Shown here piece after piece: positions 35,508-46,484 of a DNA stretch of 64,000 bases. Location of the stretch: positions 124,001-188,000 of the forward strand of contig SKCR01031827.1 in assembly GCA_019454045.1 (NCBI GenBank). The letters run 5' to 3'. Each line of letters opens with the position of its first letter. The stretch's first letter is position 1. Below the pieces are notes generated by a model. The model did not search any database and had not been told where the DNA came from. It worked only from the letters and a program-made list of their open reading frames with translations. Position numbers and translations under genes: made by a program. The DNA comes from Zanthoxylum bungeanum. Taxonomy: Eukaryota > Streptophyta > Magnoliopsida > Sapindales > Rutaceae.

Positions 35508-36200
35508 ATGACTGAAAGATTAGCGTCAAAGGACATAATCCTGGGGAAAATATCTTTAAGAGCTTTAATTTTCAGATTGGGAGTAGAACCTCTTGAGCAT
35601 GAGCCCGAAGTTGAGCGAATAGTAGAGCATGAGCTTGGGAAGACTCATTGTGATGATAACTTTAGTGTTCAATCCGTTATGCATAGCTAGAGCTTCTTAA
35701 AAGGACATATCCCAAGTTGTCTGCATAAACTGTGGCAAACGGGGTTACTAGAAGTGTGACTGCTGTATGGACAAGGCAGACATGAAGGAAGTGAAGGTGG
35801 GACAAGGTTCCGGCTTCAAGAATGTTTGTTATAAACATGTTCACTATTGGTTTTAAGATTGGATTTTTGATACTGGATGTGGTACATGAATATATGTACT
35901 GATGTGCGGGATCTGCTAATAAGCAGGAAACTGGCTTCAGATGAGATCGACCTACAAGTCGGAAACAGGACGAGAGTCGATGTTTTGGCCGTAGAAACCT
36001 AATTTTTGGAACTACCTTCTGGGCATGTACTTAAACTAGGAGACTGTTATAATATATCTAGTTTGACTAGGAACATTATCTCTATATCTAGTTTAACCCG
36101 TTGTGGGTATACCTTTATATTCCGAAACACTGGGTGATTTTGTTTATAAAGATGATATCAAGATATCTACATTAGATGTAAATAATGGTCATTTATATTT
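35508..36200 (+). pseudogene. Family A Copia gag remnant and protease
   Basis: A short acidic frame (35508-35690) precedes a zinc-knuckle remnant 'CINCGKRGY' and, after a stop, 'KCDCC' (about 35720-35770). The protease active site is readable as 'WIFDTGCGT' (about 35858-35885), with a stop right after it. Beyond come 'TFLELPSGHVLKLEDCYYI'-like text with one change and 'LTRNIISISSLTRCGYTF'. Only a small part of a normal gag is left. Confidence 0.7.
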
Positions 36201-37200
36201 TGAATATAAATGAATCTCAAACATATAACATGACAAACAAATAGCTCAAATTTAGTAAATCAAATGAGACTTATTTGTGGCATTGTCATCTGGGATGCAT
36301 TAACAAGACTCGTATATCCACACTTTTGAAGATTGGATACTAGGACAAATTTGATTCTAATTCAAATGATGTCTACGAATCTAGTTTATTAGGCAAAGTG
36401 CCTAAAACACCTTTTACTTGGTAAAAGTTCTAGTGCCACCGATTTGTTAGCCCTCGTTCATAGTGACGTAAGTGGGCACATGTCTAGCTAGGCTAGATAT
36501 GGATATGCATACTTCGTAAACTTTACGGATGTGGCATCGCGTTGTGGTTATGTGTATCTTATGAAACACTAGTTAGAAACTTTTGAGTAATTCAAAGAGT
36601 TTCGACACGAAGTAAGAAAAATAGACTGGTAAAAGTATTAAAACATTATGGTTAGACCGTGATGCACAATACTTAAACATATGAGTCGCTCTGAGCTACC
36701 AATTTTCTTCTAGGAATACGTATTAAATAGTGCAATACTTATTTTGAATAAGATTCCGTTAAAGTCTATTAGACAGACTTCATATTAGATATGAAGAGGA
36801 AAGAAACCGGGTTTCTCATTCCTGAATATTTGGGAATGTTGGGCATATGTTTGGATGGTACCAAACTAGAACCCAAATCGGATAAGTGCCTATTTGTAGG
36901 TTTTCATAGGGAAACCAAAGTATAGTACTTATACAACTCACTAGAGAACAATGTAATTGTTGCTCTCCATGCAGTTTTCCTAAGAGGAATTCCTATATGT
37001 AGTGGTAAGTGGGAGGAAAATAAAACTTGATGAAAATCGAAGTAATACTATTCCAGGCACCGAGTCCTTACGAAACACAAATAGTTCATCAGGGATGAAA
37101 CTGTACCACAATCTTCAAATACACAAGAACCCCGTAGGTCGGAGAGAGTCAGAAAATAACCTGGGAGGTATGGGTTTCGGATCTCACCTTATGTAGACCT
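36200..37200 (+). pseudogene. Family A Copia integrase
   Basis: In pieces it reads 'LWHCHLGCINKTRI' (the His-His zinc-binding lead), 'LALVHSDVSGHMSS' with the first catalytic Asp, then a stop and 'FTDVASRCGYVYLMKH'. The region around 36780-36920 holds the linker 'GFLIPEYLGMLGICLDGTKL' and 'CLFVGFHRETK'. Compared with 5330-6180 it lacks the middle 'TPPGT...GVSERRN' block, so part of the integrase core is deleted. Confidence 0.8.
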
Positions 37201-37204
37201 CAAT

Positions 37205-38570
37205 CTTATTGAGGAAGACAAACCGGCTACGTATGAGGAAATGATACAAGGTATCGACTCCTTTTATGGCAAAGTGTCATTAAGTCCGAAATGGATTCCA
37301 TGTATATCAACCAAGTTTGGATTCTGGTTGATGTACCAGAAGGCATTGTGCCTATTGGTACTATATGTGTCTTCAAGGAAGACATACATGGATGGCAACA
37401 TACAAATGTACACAACTAGACTTGTACAGAAAGGGTATCGTCAACGATATAGTGTCGACTACGACGAAACTCTTTCACATGTTGCCATGATTAAATCCAT
37501 TTGGATAATGCTTGCTATAACTGCATAATTCATTTATGAAATATGACGACTGGACGCCAAAATCGCTTTCCTTAACGGAAACCTTTTGGAGGATGTTTAT
37601 ATACATCCTGACGGTTTTATCGGGCTAAAATATGTAAACAAGGTTTGCAAGTTAAATTGATCCATTTATGGATTGAAGCAAACATTGCGTTCTTGGAACC
37701 AACGTTTTGATAAGATCATAATGGTATATGATTTCATTCAAAATGAATATGATTCTTGTGTATATAAGAAGGTTAGTGGGAGCGCACTGACAATGAATGT
37801 CCTATAAGTTGATGATGTATTGCTTCTTAGTAATAACATTCCCATACTAAAATCGATGAAAGCTTGGCTTTCATGAAAAATTCTCCATGGAATACCTGGG
37901 AGAAGCAGGCTTTATTCTAGGAATAAAGATCTACTGGGATAGATCTAGAAAGCTGCTGACACTCACTCAGTATTCGTACATTTTGATATGTACGTGACCT
38001 GATGTCTCATATGCTTTGAGCATATGTAGTCTCAATCAGGCTAATCCAGGTGATGGTCACTGGATTGAAGTAAAGAACATCCTTGAGTATCTAGGATGAA
38101 CCAAGGATTCTTTCTGAGAATATGGAGAAATGAGAACTTGAAGTGACTAGGTTCACCGCTACAAGTTTCCAAACCGATGATTACGACTGTAAGTCGTAAT
38201 AACGGTACGTATATAGTTTGAATTACGAAACAATGTGCTAGAAATCTTCCAAGCAAGATATTGTTGCCGAATAAATGACAAAAGCGGAATATTGCTGCAG
38301 CTGAGGCAGCAATAGAAGCATTTTGGATCTATAAAATTCTTAATTAGATTAGGAGTAGTTTTGTTAGCAGCTGAGCTAGGCTACAGTACAGGCTAAGGAA
38401 CCGCAGTCTCATCAATGATCCAAGTATGTACTTCAACTATTTCATCTGATTCATAAGATCATACATCGTGGCGATGTGATGATCGAATAAATCGCATTAG
38501 ATGATAACCTTAAGAAACCGCTGACGAAAGCGGTTTCTCAGCAGAAGTTTGAGCGACCCGTACATAGTTA
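37205..38570 (+). pseudogene. Family A Copia reverse transcriptase and RNase H
   Basis: The frame 37241-37528 gives 'MIQGIDSFYGKVSLSPKWIP', 'YMDGNIQMYTTRLVQKGYRQ' and 'VDYDETLSHVAMIKSIWIML', typical of Copia RT. Further on come 'KIAFLNGNLLEDVYIHPDGF' and a YVDD-like block with the Tyr lost ('VDDVLLLSNNIPI', about 37808-37848). RNase H traces lie at about 38290-38420. Frameshifts and stops are numerous. Confidence 0.85.
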
Positions 38571-38601
38571 AGGTGTTAGACACCTGAGTGATTGGCTATA
38601 G

Positions 38602-38615
38602 GCCAAGTGGGAGAT
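38602..38615 (+). promoter_or_regulatory. Polypurine tract of family A Copia
   Basis: GCCAAGTGGGAGAT next to the 3' LTR start TGTTGG at 38616; identical to the tract at 7531-7544. Confidence 0.9.
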
Positions 38616-40790
38616 TGTTGGATAATTATGACCCATAGCATCACTATTTGTACATAATGTGGTGTTGTTGTACAAATTAACTATGTGACAAATGAAATTG
38701 CTCTTTTGTCATTTGTAATTGGATTACTCGAATATATAAATGATAAAAGTCTTTATGATTAGTTCTGAATTAATAAGATATGAGATAGTATTAATCCACT
38801 AAGGTTTAATCATTAAATATCCATAGTCGTAGTATTATCGAGACTGGACATCGATAATACGGAATAAGATAGTATTACATTAGTGCGTGTTATGGAAGCG
38901 TAACGACATAGTTCTCATATATTTGGATATTGGATACTCTTGCAAGTGTAATAGGAGGTTCTGTTTACCGATGGTACGGAAACAGCTTCGCTCTGGATAG
39001 ACCCATCGGAATCCCATTAGCAGTATGACTATGTGTCTATGGGAATTTGAATCAGGGTAGGTGTATTTTGTCTTAACCTGAGACTTGCATCGCTAATACT
39101 TGCGACAATCAATATACTTTGGTTTTGGTCGTCCAGGGCTTTAATAGGTTATGTGTACCCCTCTTATTGGTATACTGAGAATCGTAGTGTATTGGGTGTG
39201 ATGTCAAGATGAAAGTATCACTTCAGTCATATAGAGATGATGATCACGCAGGGATACATAACTGGTACTCTAAGTGCTATAGCCATCAGGGAAGTATGAC
39301 TAGGTCATGACTTTCCGATCATAAAGAGACTAGTTGCTAGTGATCCAATATATGCTTCGTACGGGGCAGACACAACTCCATCCCCAGGCCTTGCATGTGA
39401 CATCCGATATTGGATCGTAATACGTAATACGTAATACTACGTATACTACGCCTGGCAAAGATCATGTATTCCGTAGAAGAATATTTCTGGAGAATTGGGT
39501 AGGCACGGTGCTTTGCTTGAAGCCAAACATGTCTTGTAAATCGGTAAGTACTTGGTACCGAGTACGCACGTGTTCGAATAGTCCGATGACCGTATTTACT
39601 GCCAACATATCCAGGGATCTCTTGGGTCGCATCCCAAAGATTCACCGATGATATTTGACTGGAACAATATTAATCTAGGATTAATTATGAGAGAGAATAT
39701 TAATCTGGGATTAATTAAGAGAGAAAATTAATCTGGGATTAATTACGGCAAGAATTAATCTGGGATTAAATTCGTCGAGAGGAGAGAACGCGATTAATTT
39801 GGAAATAATCGGTAAAATAAATTTAATAGTTAAATTAGATATTACTATTTAATTTATTTAATTGGGCTAAAATAATATAATAATATATTAATTGAAATCG
39901 GATTTCAACGGGAAATTAAATTGGATTTAACTGTGATGCGACGGAAAATTCGTTTAATCGGATTAAACAAATCTGAGCCCGAAGTGTGTTGAGCAAGCCC
40001 ACTTGAATTTTGAATTTAAAGTGGGGCCCACTTCACTTACATCATTAGTCACCTTTGGTGATTGAAATGGATGATAAGTTTTGGTGGAAACTTATAAAAC
40101 ACTCAACACATTTAATTTTGGAAATTGATCACTCTCTCCCTCCCTGGCAGTTAGGTCGAATGGCCTTTATTTGATTAAGGCCGAATGGCCTTGATTGATA
40201 GATGGTCGAATGGCCATTAATTTCTCTCTGACTTTTAATAGTTGCCGATTGTGAAAAAAAAACAATATGGGTGTGTGGCCATTAAATGATTTTGAGAAAT
40301 ATATAAGCAAAAGTGGCTTTGCTTTTTTTTTTTTCAATAAAAAATGGCCTATGAAATTTCTTTTTGACCAAGAAGAACATATGCTCTCTCTCTCTTCAAA
40401 GAATGGCCGAATAACAGAGAACAAAATTACTCTCTGGTTCATTTTCAGTTTGGCCGAGTGGCCTCTGTAATTGAAGAAAACAAAATGGCCGAATGGAAGC
40501 ATCAAAGGCAATTGGATTTTTCTTTTGAAGATTAACCGATTGCTTCCCTCTCTCTCTCGAACAAATTTGTTTCTCCTTGGGAGATAAAATTTGTTCCACT
40601 TGTTCTTGCTAGCACATATGGGAGTCAAATGAATGTGATAGAGATACTCACCCATGAGCTTGGAAGCTTCAACATCCTTGAAAAGTTTTGAACTCAACCG
40701 ATCAATGTAAGTCATCCGCAACTTATTTTTGATTATTATTCACACACGAATCACATTTAGAGATCCCATGGCATGTCTAGGACACTAACA
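38616..40790 (+). repeat. 3' LTR of family A Copia (2175 bp)
   Basis: Pairs with 30195-32378 and ends in GACACTAACA before the TSD GCAAT. It has the same inverted repeats, palindrome array (39665-39900) and GGCCGAATGGCC cluster (40151-40216). Many scattered differences from the 5' LTR point to an old insertion. Confidence 0.95.
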
Positions 40791-41570
40791 GCAATAGCTA
40801 AAAGAATCTTAATGGATTTTAGCATGGCTATTGGTGAAAATATTTCCTCCTAGTCACTCCCAGGACGTTTAGTGTAACCTTTCGCTACCAGTCAGGCCTT
40901 AAAGGTTTCCACCTTTCTATCGGGCCATTCATTCCTTTTATAAACTCATTTACAACCATAGGTTTAACTCCTTCAGGAAGTTTAACTAAGTCTCATACTT
41001 GATTGTCATGCATAGAATCCATTTCAAATTTCATGGCTCCTGCTATTTTCCCAAATTGATATCCAACATCGCCTATTTATACGTAGCCGGGGTCGTTTCC
41101 TCCAGAAAGAGAACATCAAGGCTCACATTAGACATTAAAAATAGTTTCTAATGAGGCATTGATATTCTATTCGACTTACGTAGAATCTGTGTTGTAGATC
41201 CTTCACATAATCAGATCTCTAGTTCCATCACAGGTTCCTTAATATTGGGATCAAACTCATCGAGTTTAATTTTTCAACAATTTCCACTTTCTCTCAAAAA
41301 TTTCTTTTCAAGAAAAGTGGCAAAACAAGTAAAAAATACATTTCGTTGTTCAGAATCGTATAATTGATATCCCATTGAATTTTCAGGAAATCCAACGAAC
41401 CTATATTTATACCCTGGGTACTAGTTTATCCTGCTGCGCAACTCTAACGTATGCATGACAGCCCCAAATCTTTAAATATCTAAGACTTGGATTTCTACCA
41501 AACCATATATTATGATATAGGATCGTATAAACAGCTTACGATGGAACTCTATTAAGTATGTGGGCAACAA
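40791..41570 (-). pseudogene. Element B: integrase C-terminus and RT start
   Basis: On the minus strand from 41570 the text continues the integrase: '...VAHILNRVPS', then 'NMVW', 'IFKDLGLSC' and 'FLKIQWDINYTIL' toward lower coordinates. The RT begins near 40990 and ends at the insertion with 'KGYTKRPGSD', 'EEIFSPIAMLKSIKILLAIA' (about 40880-40796). Stops and frameshifts are common. It joins 30189 across the inserted Copia. Confidence 0.85.
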
Positions 41571-44487
41571 TAGAGGTCACCGGTTCCCGGTTCTACACTT
41601 ATGTGGAATCAGAACTAAAACCAGAATCGAAACCGAACCGAACGGTTTCAGTTTGGTTCCGGTTTCATTCCGATTTTTTTAATATTAATAATGATTTTTT
41701 TAAAAAAATTAAAATAGTTCCACCGTAGAATCGCTGGAACCAAACAGTTCCAGCGGTTCTTTACAGTTCGGTCATGGGTGAACCCTAACCGAACCAAAAA
41801 ATTTCGGTTCCGATTTCAATTTCGGTTTCGGAATCAAAACCGTTCGGTTCCAACCGATTCAGTTCAGTTTCGAACCGGAACCATGGCCACTGTAGGAAAC
41901 TCTTTCCTAGCACAGCGGAAGTGGCTTAGGCTCACAGATCGGACTTGAAATTTTTTTCTGATTTTCCTTTCCTTTTGCCGAATGCAATCAGCAGGTATAC
42001 TGGAATTTTTCTTCTGTTTCGGACAAGATTTCAGCCCCGGAACACCCTTGAAATAGTCCCCGAACTGCAGTGAAATATAAGAATGTTTTGGACCTATTAT
42101 ACACTCGGACCACAACCAAATCAGTCCCTGTTTTACGTGACCTGTTGTGATGTTTCAGGTCTGATTTTTCTTTCAAAATCCAGCCACAATATAGCCCTAA
42201 AAAGTCCCAAGGTGTTTCCCAAAATTCCGAATTAAAACAAAACAAATCGAGCCCCCGAACAACCTTACAATATGCGGCAGTGAGGCAAATCACCCCTCAC
42301 TGCCGTGAGTCAATTAAAAGAAGGAGAAGATGATTTTGATTCAACACCATGAAGTCTTCCGTGCTATGTCTCACAACCAACGGAAACAAATGTGGGCTTG
42401 ACTAACATAAAATAAATCCCCAAACACTTTAGACATTATTGTCATAATTATTTTTCTTATGATTTTCTTTTGCTTTTAAATTTTTTTCTTTTCTCAACAA
42501 TTGATAGAGAATGAGGAAGAAGATGGAGGTTAGGGTTTTCAAGAATTAGAGAGCCAAAAGAAAAATCTAATTTTTCTTTTTATACTAAGGATTATTTATT
42601 TCCAAAATTAACTAATCCTCTCTCCTCTTCAATTAGCAATAATCGACCTTGGCTAGTAATATTCCCTTTAAATTTTATAACATATAACAAGCATTGGTTG
42701 TCATCATGATGACAAAATAAATTACAAAATTAAAGATTCATTTGCCTATTCAAATTTGATAACTTCCAAAGCTATCAAAAACTTCCCTTTCCTCTCATGC
42801 CAAAATCGGCAATTGCATATGTCATCAAAAAAAAAAATTTGTAACATAAATATTTATTTTCCATAAAGAAAAATGAGTTACAAAAATAAAAAGGTTAATA
42901 TATATTAAAGGTGTAACTTCCAAATTTATTCCAAGGGTTTCCAAAACCCAAATTTGGAATTTATAAAATTAATATTTTCTTAATTATATCATATATAATT
43001 AAATGACATGTAATTAATTATCAAATAATTATGAAAAACATATATTAACTTTTAATATATAGTTTAAAGTGTTACATTATAATATTATTAATCATATTAA
43101 TAATATTCATACATATGTGAGTATATAATTGGACTATCCAATTATACTAAATCCGCTATAGTATATTGAGCTAGCACGGGGACCAAATGGACCTACGGTT
43201 CCAAGCTCCAATAATCTCGAAATATTAATTAAGCTCTTAATTGAATATTTCGAATTATTAACTCCGGGTTATTCCACTAAAAATCCGAAGTTGCACTCTC
43301 GTTGCTGCATATGATATATTAAGCCGAACCAAGTCGGTGTCCATCGATATAGTCACTACAAATAGATTAACCATTCACGAGTATCTCGTAATTAGAGTCG
43401 GGTCATAATGTCCGTTATACCCCTCTAATTATTTTTACCTTAAGTACCATTGATTCTCTAATGAACGATTTATTCATAACGATTATGAATTTCGATCTTT
43501 CTATTTGTAATAGAAAGACTTGAGCGCTCTAACTGTTCAAGTACCGAATCAACCCTTAAGAAAGATACTCATCTACTTCTCGAAAGAAGGAATGAACTCC
43601 ATGTCTATGTAAAACGTTCCCAGTTACACAACAGACCATGTCCCCAAAGTACGTAGCTATGGGTCAGGACTACTACACCAACCTCACCTTTGTAAATCAA
43701 ATGACGTAACCTACCATGCAGGAGTTCGTAGTACACTCAGGATTAAGATCAATCCATATATGACCATCTAGTAGATCGAAATGACTTTCTTTTTTTAACG
43801 GATATTGAAAGAATGTCATTTCCATCTGGGTCCAGTCCTATATGATCACATCATACAAGGTGTCTCCGTTCTCATGTCTCTACATGGACGATCCCGGATT
43901 AAGGTCGCCATACAAATATAGAATGGACCGCAGATATAGATAAACCACAAACAAAGTACCCGCTTTGTTTGCTCTCTATGGACTATTTGAGATTACTAAC
44001 TTCAGGCTTAAATCCTCTTGTGTACGAAACTCATACACTAGGTCTGAAGGCACATAAGTAATCTAGGGTATTCAAGATGATTTATAATATGTGAAAATTA
44101 AACAAACAATTTGATAAATGCATCATTTTATTTCATATCATATAAAAAACCGTTTACATTACATGTAGCTCCAGGGCATTGATGAGTGACATTTATATCA
44201 CTATTTCCCACTCATTTAACTTAACATTTTGTATAGTTTCTTGAGTTTTATGAACGTTTTGATGTGTTTTATTGTTATTTTGCAGATAAATAAAGTTTGG
44301 ACAGCACTGGAGGCAATTTGGGGCAAAACCGGACAAAAATGCGTCAACAGGGATATTTTGGTCTTCTACGCGTCGCGACGCTGGAGCACTGCGCGCCGCG
44401 ACGCCCAGCGTGTGCCGGTTCTGCTAAAATGCGCCATGGTCAACGGGTCAACAATTTGAAAAGTTTGACTTTGCTAAAATGCGCCGT

Positions 44488-44895
44488 GCCACGTGTCACC
44501 ATCACATCCGATCTGCTAACGTACGCCGTGCCACGTGTCAACATCATATGCTGCCGACACTCTGACATGACACGTGTCGCCTCGTCATCAGCCATGTCAT
44601 CGGTCAACGAGTCAACATTGCCACGTGTCATGCCACGTCATCAGACACGTCAGCAAGTCAACCGAGTCAACATGCCACGTCAGCCTCAGCCAATCAGAAC
44701 TTGACACGTGTCGCCACGTGTCGCCATCCCATTGTGCCGATAGTTGTACAGTCAGCCGCCACGCCACGTCAGCGCCACGTCATCGCCACGTCAGCCGCCT
44801 TGCTACGTGTCGCCTTGAGAATTAGCCGCCTTGACACGTGTCGCTTGCACAGTCAGCCGCCTTGCTACGTGTCGCCGTCTCATTGTGCCACGTCG
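44488..44895. promoter_or_regulatory. Array of ACGT-core (G-box/ABRE-like) motifs upstream of an LTR TATA box
   Basis: In about 400 bp I count seven CACGTGTC, five CCACGTCA, two CTACGTGTC and single ACACGTCA and CCACGTCG sites. The array ends about 80 bp before the TATA box at 44972. In plants ACGT cores of this kind are bound by bZIP and bHLH factors in ABA, light and stress responses; that this LTR responds so is inference. Confidence 0.75.
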
Positions 44896-44971
44896 ACAAA
44901 TTAGCGTCGCGACGCTCAACGCCTTAGCGTCGCGACGCGCTAACAGTACCCGAACAGTAAATTATTTTTGC

Positions 44972-44979
44972 TATAAATA
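44972..44979 (+). promoter_or_regulatory. TATA box of the Athila-like LTR
   Basis: CTATAAATAGG in AT-rich context, followed about 30 bp later by a pyrimidine-rich CTCTCTC region that would be the start of the transcript. This divides the LTR into U3 (44180-about 45000) and R/U5. Confidence 0.75.
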
Positions 44980-45265
44980 GGCCGCGAATTTTCAGTTTTT
45001 AAACACACCTTTCTCTCTCACTCCTTCTATGTAATTAGGGAGTTTCTCTCTCTAGAATTTTCGTTATTATTTTTTAGTTTTTACTTTTGTAAATTTTAAT
45101 TACGTTCTGTAATAATAATAATTTACTTTCTTTATTTTACAGTTTTTACTATTCACTATGAGGAGGTAACTTCCCTATGCTAGGGTGAAAGGTAATTATT
45201 TTACTATTGCTATTTAGATTAATCTCCCTTAAAAATAATATATTTACTATTTAAAATTCTGATTA

Positions 45266-45540
45266 ATAAAGGAATACCGCTATATTGGTCGGTTGGTAAT
45301 TTAATTTTAATCTGGTTTAAACCTGACTAATCAAGGAATACCGCTATATTGGTCGGTTGGTAAATTTATTTTCTGTTGGTTTGAACCTGATTAATAAAGG
45401 AATACCGCTATATTGGTCGGTTGGTAAATTTATTTTGGTACCGCCTTTATGGCTGGATTATGGACAAATATTACCACCTATATGGCTGGTTGGACTTAAT
45501 TTGACTTAATCAGGATACCGCCAGATTGGTCGGTTGGTAA
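45266..45540 (+). repeat. Tandem repeat in the Athila-like LTR
   Basis: A unit of about 64 bp with the core GGAATACCGCTATATTGGTC is present in three close copies (cores near 45271, 45336 and 45399) and in a diverged copy near 45513 ('GATACCGCCAGATTGGTCGG'). Confidence 0.8.
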
Positions 45541-46484
45541 AATATATTATCACAAGTTTATATATTATTTTATGGGAGATATCTAAATTAGTAGTAGTAA
45601 AAGTAATTCATTTTGCCTTAGCATTTTATTTCATTTGTAATTTACTTTTCAGCATTTTAATTCACTGCAATTACTTTTCAACATTTTCATTTTATGTCTT
45701 TTAAGTTTTTAATAGCCCTAGCTATGTGTCATAACTAAGTTAGTAATCTAGGGTTGTGATGAAATCCAATATCACCAGTTTATAAGGGTTAAATTATAAT
45801 TTGGGTAATATAAAGATTTATTTATTGAGTCTTAATCTTAATGCTTTTTATTAATTGGCCACTAATAAAATTGATAAGGTAAACTTAAAATGAACTAGAC
45901 ATAGGGATTTTAAGTTTAAAACCTCAGACTCAATAACCCACGATCTTCTTTGAGGATAGATAGCCCTTTAATAGATTTCCTTACAGGATAGGAATATACC
46001 TGTCGGGCGGGGGTAGCCATAATTGGAACTTAATCTTAATGAATCCAGATAATTTGGTTGACATAGACATATGGTTCAATTAGGTTAAATTGGATATTTG
46101 TAATTGACCATCGGAAGAGGCTTTTACATAATTTAGTGTTCCAGGTTAATAAATCAATATTTTACCCAATTATAAGATAACCACTTCATCTTTAAATAAT
46201 ATTGGAATAAATCACAACCCTAGATAGTTTTTAATATTGAATTTTCTTAAAATCAACCTTAAAAAAATTTTCATTTACTCATTTTAAATTTAGAATCGTC
46301 ACCTTTTCAAATCAATCAAACAACCTGTTAGATACTAGTAATCATTTGGCCCAATAAATTGATAACAAAAAGGTTTTAAGTCCTCGTGGGATCGATACTT
46401 TTTATACTACTTGAACGATACGTACGCTTGCGTTATACGTGTGTGTTTACGCCGGTCAGACATATATTCCAATAGCCACCTCTA

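Larger units (their letters stand above)
30195..40790 (+). mobile_element. Full-length family A Copia retrotransposon, 10,596 bp, decayed
   Basis: LTRs at 30195-32378 and 38616-40790, TSD GCAAT on both sides (30190-30194 and 40791-40795), primer site at 32380 and polypurine tract at 38602. Inside are a long leader (with a solo LTR of another family at 32868-33704), a gag knuckle, protease, integrase, RT and RNase H in degraded form. It lies in the RT of element B and has the same layout as the partial copy at 2745-9471. Confidence 0.95.
44180..46458 (+). mobile_element. Athila-like Gypsy solo LTR (2279 bp)
   Basis: It starts TGATGAGTGACATTTATATC and ends GTTTACGCCGGTCA, flanked by GGCAT (44175-44179) and GACAT (46459-46463), a TSD with one mismatch. 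The end ('GTGGGATCGATACTTTTTATAC', read in two parts, then 'CGTACGCTTGCG') is of the Athila-like type. It carries an ACGT-motif array (44488-44895), a TATA box (44972), GCGTCGCGACGC palindromes and a tandem repeat (45266-45540). No coding. Confidence 0.8.
41891..46474 (-). mobile_element. Copia-type solo LTR (about 2.3 kb) split by a Gypsy solo LTR
   Basis: In plus orientation it starts TGTAGGAAACTC and ends ...CATATATTCCAATA at 46474, with perfect TSDs GCCAC (41886-41890 and 46475-46479). The last bases are TA rather than CA, so the terminal dinucleotide is mutated. Without the nested element at 44180-46458 it is about 2300 bp. The minus-strand start '...GGAATATATGCCCTGGAGC' resembles long plant Copia LTRs; no coding is present. 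Confidence 0.8.
41571..46484. mobile_element. hAT-like MITE (about 325 bp) carrying nested LTRs
   Basis: The left end TAGAGGTCACCGGTTC (41571) and, on the opposite strand, the right end TAGAGGTGGC|CATGGTTCC (46484 leftward, joined across the inserted LTR) form terminal inverted repeats. The 8-bp flanks GGCAACAA (41563-41570) and GGAAACAG (46485-46492) agree in six positions, as expected for an old hAT duplication. The interior (41590-41890) is rich in CGGTTC/GAACCG. It interrupts the integrase of element B, whose reading resumes on either side. Confidence 0.75.

Noticed and set aside
41590..41890. CGGTTC/GAACCG-rich stretch, first thought to be a telomere-like or simple satellite
   Set aside because: Terminal repeats, an 8-bp imperfect duplication and the interrupted integrase identify it as the interior of a hAT-like MITE.
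44297..44904. Overlapping plus- and minus-strand frames across the ACGT array
   Set aside because: They arise from repeats of CACGTGTC-like motifs in an LTR promoter; low-complexity His/Val/Ser composition.
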